Shown piece by piece: positions 61,098-64,000 of a stretch of DNA of 64,000 nucleotides (position 1 is the stretch's first letter; every line of letters starts with the position of its first letter). This DNA comes from Streptococcus viridans. GTDB taxonomy: Bacteria; Bacillota; Bacilli; Lactobacillales; Streptococcaceae. A program made the position numbers and the translations under genes. Location: contig NZ_LR134266.1 of assembly GCF_900636365.1 (NCBI RefSeq), positions 137,501 to 201,500 of the forward strand, written 5' to 3'. Below the pieces are notes generated by a model. The model saw only the letters and a list, made by a program, of their open reading frames with translations, made no database searches and had not been told where the DNA came from.

Positions 61098-61411
61098 TCA
61101 TTCCACACTCTATAGAGGAATTAGCCCGCTACGTCGAGCAAGAAGGAAAGAAGGTTTTCTTCTTTTCAGCGGATTGGTGTGGCGATTGCCGGTATATCCA
61201 GCCCTTTTTGCCAGAGATTGAAGCAGAAAACCCTGAATTTACCTTCGTTTTGGTCGACCGAGACCAGTATCTAGACTTGGCTAAGCTTTGGAATATCTAT
61301 GGCATTCCGAGTTTAGTGGTCCTAGACAAGGATCGGGAACTGGGGCGTTTCGTCAATCGTGATCGCAAAACCAAGGCTCAGATTTCAGAATTTTTAGCAG
61401 GATTGAAGTAG
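61094..61411 (+). CDS. Thioredoxin family protein
   Basis: A 105-residue thioredoxin-fold protein with the active site WCGDC (in FSADWCGDCRYIQPF, about 25-39) and a cis-Pro region IYGIPSLVVL (about 73-82). The CGDC motif differs from CGPC of classic TrxA. It is coupled to the DUF4651 gene by an ATGA overlap and followed by ytpR after 14 bases. It may be a reductase for a specific partner. Confidence 0.92.
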   Translation: MIIPHSIEELARYVEQEGKKVFFFSADWCGDCRYIQPFLPEIEAENPEFTFVLVDRDQYLDLAKLWNIYGIPSLVVLDKDRELGRFVNRDRKTKAQISEFLAGLK

Positions 61412-61425
61412 GAGAAAGAGAAAGA

Positions 61426-62052
61426 ATGATTGTAACCTATAATAAAGAACAAGTCGGTGATGTCTTAATGATCACCTTGAAAAATAGTGGGGATGCCAAG
61501 TTAGCAGTAGAGCGCAAAGGCAAAGTAGCCCGTGTCTACCGTGAAGACAAGCAAGAAACAGTGGCCTGGAATATTTTTGAGGCTTCGGCTTTCTTTGCCC
61601 TTGATGGCAAGGGGCAACTTTTCTTGAGTGATGAGCAAGTTGCACGCCTCAATCAAGAATTACAAGCCGAAGGATTTGCAGAGGTCTTGGTCAATGACAA
61701 GGAGCCTAAGTTTGTCGTGGGGCAAATCGTTGAAATGGTTGCTCATCCAGATAGTGACCACCTCAACATCTGCCAAGTGGCTGTTGGACCAGACAAGACG
61801 GTTCAGATCGTAGCAGGTGCACCAAATGCGCGTGAAGGCCTCAAGACAATCGTGGCTCTACCAGGTGCGATGATGCCAGATGGCAGCTTGATTTTCCCAG
61901 GAGCCCTTCGTGGAGAAAAGAGCTTTGGCATGATGTGTAGCCCACGCGAATTGCACTTGCCAAATGCGCCACAAAAACGTGGTATTATTGAATTGCAAGA
62001 TACAGAAGAGGTGGGAACTCCATTTGATCCCGCCCGTCACTGGCAAGGATAA
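61426..62052 (+). CDS. ytpR: YtpR-type tRNA-binding protein
   Basis: A 208-residue protein. The C-terminal half (about 95-200) is an EMAP/PheT-like tRNA-binding OB fold: VGQIVEMVAHPDSDHLNICQV, IVAGAPNAREGLKTIVALPGA, and SFGMMCSPREL. The N-terminal half is a DUF4479-like domain. It resembles the N-terminus of PheT but is free-standing; a role in tRNA handling is presumed. AGGAGAAAGAG is the ribosome site. Its stop lies one base before a large palindromic element. Confidence 0.92.
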   Translation: MIVTYNKEQVGDVLMITLKNSGDAKLAVERKGKVARVYREDKQETVAWNIFEASAFFALDGKGQLFLSDEQVARLNQELQAEGFAEVLVNDKEPKFVVGQIVEMVAHPDSDHLNICQVAVGPDKTVQIVAGAPNAREGLKTIVALPGAMMPDGSLIFPGALRGEKSFGMMCSPRELHLPNAPQKRGIIELQDTEEVGTPFDPARHWQG

Positions 62053-62226
62053 GAGAGTGGGACAGAAATCCGGCCCCTCAATTGTCTTTGGATTGTCGAG
62101 CAAGACGCAGTGGTTGAGTGGGCTCTACTACGCTGATTTCATCAGCTTTTACAGCCCTACTCAACTGTGCGGAGGTGGGACGACGAAATCGAATTCTAAC
62201 GAATTACCGATTTCTGTCCCACTCTC
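62053..62226. repeat. Nested palindromic intergenic element with terminator end
   Basis: A 174-base element bounded by 18-base inverted repeats GAGAGTGGGACAGAAATC (62053-62070, complement at 62209-62226). Inside are GTCTT/AAGAC (62084-62106), a long hairpin GTTGAGT.GGGCT / AGCCC.ACTCAAC around GCTGAT-TTC-ATCAGC (about 62112-62166), and a third copy GTGGGACGACGAAATCG (62176-62191) that can also pair with the right end. A long T run follows. It resembles the repeated intergenic elements of streptococcal genomes; only one copy is in this window. A 96-codon frame across it looks spurious. Confidence 0.7.
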
Positions 62227-62259
62227 TTTTTTTATTTTTTCCTCAAATGGCTAGAAAAC

Positions 62260-62267
62260 TACGAATT
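62260..62267 (+). promoter_or_regulatory. Sigma-X (ComX) cin box of ssbB
   Basis: TACGAATT followed by ATATA, 21 bases before the ssbB ATG. The shared CGAATTATATA core and nearly equal distance to the start match the comGA box. Confidence 0.83.
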
Positions 62268-62288
62268 ATATAAGTAGGAGGAAGAAAT

Positions 62289-62684
62289 ATGTACAATAAA
62301 GTAATTTTAATCGGGCGTCTAGTGGCTGATCCGGAGCTTCATAAGACCAGTACGGACAAGTCTGTTGCGCGTGCGACCCTGGCTGTCAATCGACGTTACA
62401 AGGATCAAAATGGCGAGCGTGAGGCGGACTTTATCACCCTAGTGGTCTGGGGGAAATTAGCAGAGACCCTTGTATCCTATGCCAACAAGGGGAGCTTGCT
62501 CTCAGTAGATGGCGAGCTTCGAACCAGACGTTATGAGAAGAATGGGGCGACCCAATATGTGACAGAAGTGCTCTGTCAAGGCTTCCAGCTCTTAGAAAGT
62601 CGCGCTCAACGAGCGATGCGGGCTAATGGAGCAGGAGGAGATTTAGCGGATCTGATCCTCGAAGAGGAAGAGCTTCCATTTTAA
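62289..62684 (+). CDS. ssbB: Competence-induced single-stranded DNA-binding protein
   Basis: A 131-residue OB-fold protein. The N-terminal MYNKVILIGRLVADPEL and RYKDQNGEREADFITLVVWG are typical SSB stretches. It is shorter than housekeeping SsbA and ends in an acidic tail with ELPF rather than the longer Gly-rich linker. This length matches pneumococcal SsbB, which stores incoming DNA during transformation. The upstream cin box supports that assignment. Confidence 0.93.
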   Translation: MYNKVILIGRLVADPELHKTSTDKSVARATLAVNRRYKDQNGEREADFITLVVWGKLAETLVSYANKGSLLSVDGELRTRRYEKNGATQYVTEVLCQGFQLLESRAQRAMRANGAGGDLADLILEEEELPF

Positions 62685-62690
62685 CAGAAG

Positions 62691-62724
62691 AAAACGGTGC
62701 AGCTGGTCAGCTGTGTCGTTTTTT
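62691..62724 (+). terminator. ssbB terminator
   Basis: AAACGG.GCAGCT / AGCTG.GTCGTTT stem with loop GGTC and a T run. Confidence 0.8.
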
Positions 62725-62807
62725 CTTTTTCGAAACTTCTTACTGAAGTTGTAGGGAGAAGTTATTATCTAGATAGAGACGTAAAACGCATTCATTTCCG
62801 AGAGACC

Positions 62808-62836
62808 TTCAAGCTCTTGGTAAAAAATGCTATAAT
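62808..62836 (+). promoter_or_regulatory. Promoter of the sugar-sensing operon
   Basis: TTCAAG (62808-62813), 17 bp, extended -10 TGCTATAAT (62828-62836). Confidence 0.6.
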
Positions 62837-62903
62837 AAAAGGTATTAAATGCGAACGAAAATGTTTGATGTAGCAAAATAATCCGTTTTTAAGAGGAGAA
62901 GAG

Positions 62904-63890
62904 ATGGAATTAGAAGAGGAAATCGTTCAAAAGAAACGGAATCGAGCGATGATTTATGCGATATTTTGGAGCCTGATTTTTGTGGTAGTGGTCATCTACT
63001 TGAATGCTAGTCAACTAAAGCCTGTTCGTGGTCAAATGCGGATTGGCGTGACTTACATGACCATGAACAATGAATTTTATCAAACGCTTAATGCAGAGAT
63101 TGAACGAGTGGCTGACGAAAAAGGGGACTTGCTTCTAGTTCGTAATCCAGAGTTAGACGAAGAAAAACAAAGTCAACAGATTGATTATTTTCGTCAACAA
63201 AAGGTCAATGTGATTGTGATTAATCCTGTAAAAGGAGATAGTCCTAAAATCATTGCTTCCCTGAAGAGAGCCCAACAAGCAGGGATTAAAATCATTGCAG
63301 TGGATAGTCAGCTCAGCCATTTCACGGTGGATGCCAGTGTGGTGTCGGATAATTACCAGGCAGGGGTCTTGGTCGCCCAGCGCCTGATGAAGCAGAAAAA
63401 TGGGGCGAAAATCCTACTCTTAGAGCATAAGGGGACAGTGTCGGCTGAGCAACGTATTCAAGGGTTCTTAGATACGATTCAGTCGGAGCCTGCCTATCAC
63501 GTTGTTGGGAGAGAAGAGACTCGTGGTCAAACAGAATTGGCCTTGCCAGCTGTTTCCCAGGTCATTCAGGATGGTCTAGTATTTGATACCGTCGTAGCCT
63601 TAAATGATCGAGCGGCTATCGGAGCCCTTGCGGCAATCAAGGAAAACCAACTAGCCATGCCGATTTCTATCTATGGAATCGATGGTTCTCCAGACATGAA
63701 GGTATTGCTCTCAACGACGGATGATATCGAAGGGACGGTTGCCCAATCTCCTCTTAAAATGGGGAGACAGGTGATGCAAGTGATTGAGTGCATGAGGACA
63801 GGTAAATCCTACAAGGAGCAATATAAGATTCCAGTTGAGATGATTGATAAGGATAATGTTGACCGATACGATGTCAACGGGTGGCAGTAA
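62904..63890 (+). CDS. Membrane-anchored periplasmic-binding (RbsB/LacI-like) protein
   Basis: A 328-residue protein. A basic N-terminus and one uncleaved helix (MIYAIFWSLIFVVVVIYLNA, about 16-35) anchor an extracellular type I sugar-binding domain (MRIGVTYMTMNNEFYQTLNA; VIVINPVKGDSPKIIASLKRA; SVVSDNYQAGVLVAQRL; IYGIDGSPDMK). There is no lipobox. Its stop overlaps the start of the next gene, a probable sensor kinase (TAATG), so it most likely acts as the ligand-binding partner of that kinase rather than as part of an importer. Confidence 0.85.
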   Translation: MELEEEIVQKKRNRAMIYAIFWSLIFVVVVIYLNASQLKPVRGQMRIGVTYMTMNNEFYQTLNAEIERVADEKGDLLLVRNPELDEEKQSQQIDYFRQQKVNVIVINPVKGDSPKIIASLKRAQQAGIKIIAVDSQLSHFTVDASVVSDNYQAGVLVAQRLMKQKNGAKILLLEHKGTVSAEQRIQGFLDTIQSEPAYHVVGREETRGQTELALPAVSQVIQDGLVFDTVVALNDRAAIGALAAIKENQLAMPISIYGIDGSPDMKVLLSTTDDIEGTVAQSPLKMGRQVMQVIECMRTGKSYKEQYKIPVEMIDKDNVDRYDVNGWQ

Positions 63891-64000
63891 TGACCAAGCT
63901 TCGTGGCATTCGTTATAGTTTGATTTTGTTAAAAATCATTAATTTTATCGCCATCTTATTTAGTAGCTCGCTCTACTTACATGCGACCAATTACATCATC
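63890..64000 (+). CDS. Probable sensor histidine kinase, N-terminus only
   Basis: The first 37 codons are visible: a basic start (MTKLRGIRYSLILLKI) and a hydrophobic membrane helix (INFIAILFSSSLYL), then an outward-facing segment. The start overlaps the preceding stop by one base. The identity as a kinase is inferred from the pairing with a membrane-anchored sugar-binding protein; no kinase motif is in view because the window ends. Confidence 0.5.
   Translation, partial: MTKLRGIRYSLILLKIINFIAILFSSSLYLHATNYII

Noticed and set aside
61964-62254. 96-codon open frame after ytpR
   Set aside because: It spans the end of ytpR and the palindromic element, has no ribosome site and has low-complexity content; it is a by-product of the repeat.

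Overview
The window looks like a chromosome segment of a low-GC Streptococcus of the oral mitis/sanguinis/parasanguinis type. The evidence is the adcRCBA zinc operon, the comG competence operon, competence-type ssbB, rpoB with a TTG start, the folP-folC-folE-folBK cluster, ackA, pepA and the pneumococcus-like N-glycan genes. The species is not proven; S. parasanguinis is my best guess. All calls are by reading alone; no search was run.

Bases 1 to about 7883 are the right part of an integrated mobile element. It carries the start of an integrase, a DUF3173 gene, a Rep_trans-type replication/relaxase gene, a divergent XRE regulator with a palindromic operator array, a TPR protein, a merR-merA mercury module, an HXXEE membrane protein and gene debris. 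It ends in a displaced 3' half of tRNA-Leu(CAA) that starts at the anticodon loop (attR), followed by the original tRNA terminator. The intact tRNA should lie left of the window.

Bases 7.9 to 12.2 kb hold adcR-adcC-adcB-adcA under a Zn-type operator, then a small lipoprotein. Bases 12.2 to 28.7 kb are one large host N-glycan foraging locus: GH92, GH125 and GH38 mannosidases, a ROK protein, a GH20 hexosaminidase, a sugar ABC importer with a cre site, and a DUF624/histidine kinase/AraC regulator set. In pneumococcus, as I recall, these parts lie at separate loci.

Bases 28.7 to 41.4 kb are housekeeping: rlmA-type methyltransferase, tyrS, pbp1b, and rpoB-rpoC with a long structured leader. Bases 41.7 to 46.3 kb are an exopolysaccharide-like operon: a UDP-GlcNAc 2-epimerase, a membrane protein with a degenerate GGDEF domain, a 46-residue membrane peptide, a BcsA-like glycosyltransferase broken by one in-frame stop, and a GH8 hydrolase.

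Bases 46.5 to 53.8 kb hold a DUF1033 gene, comGA to comGG behind a sigma-X (cin) box, a methyltransferase, ackA and a CPBP protease. Bases 53.8 to 57.9 kb hold the folate cluster and a 51-residue membrane peptide. Bases 57.9 to 64 kb hold a DUF1846 gene with a structured leader, pepA, DUF4651, a thioredoxin, ytpR, a complex palindromic intergenic element, ssbB behind a second cin box, and a membrane-anchored sugar-binding protein that overlaps the start of a probable sensor kinase cut by the window end.
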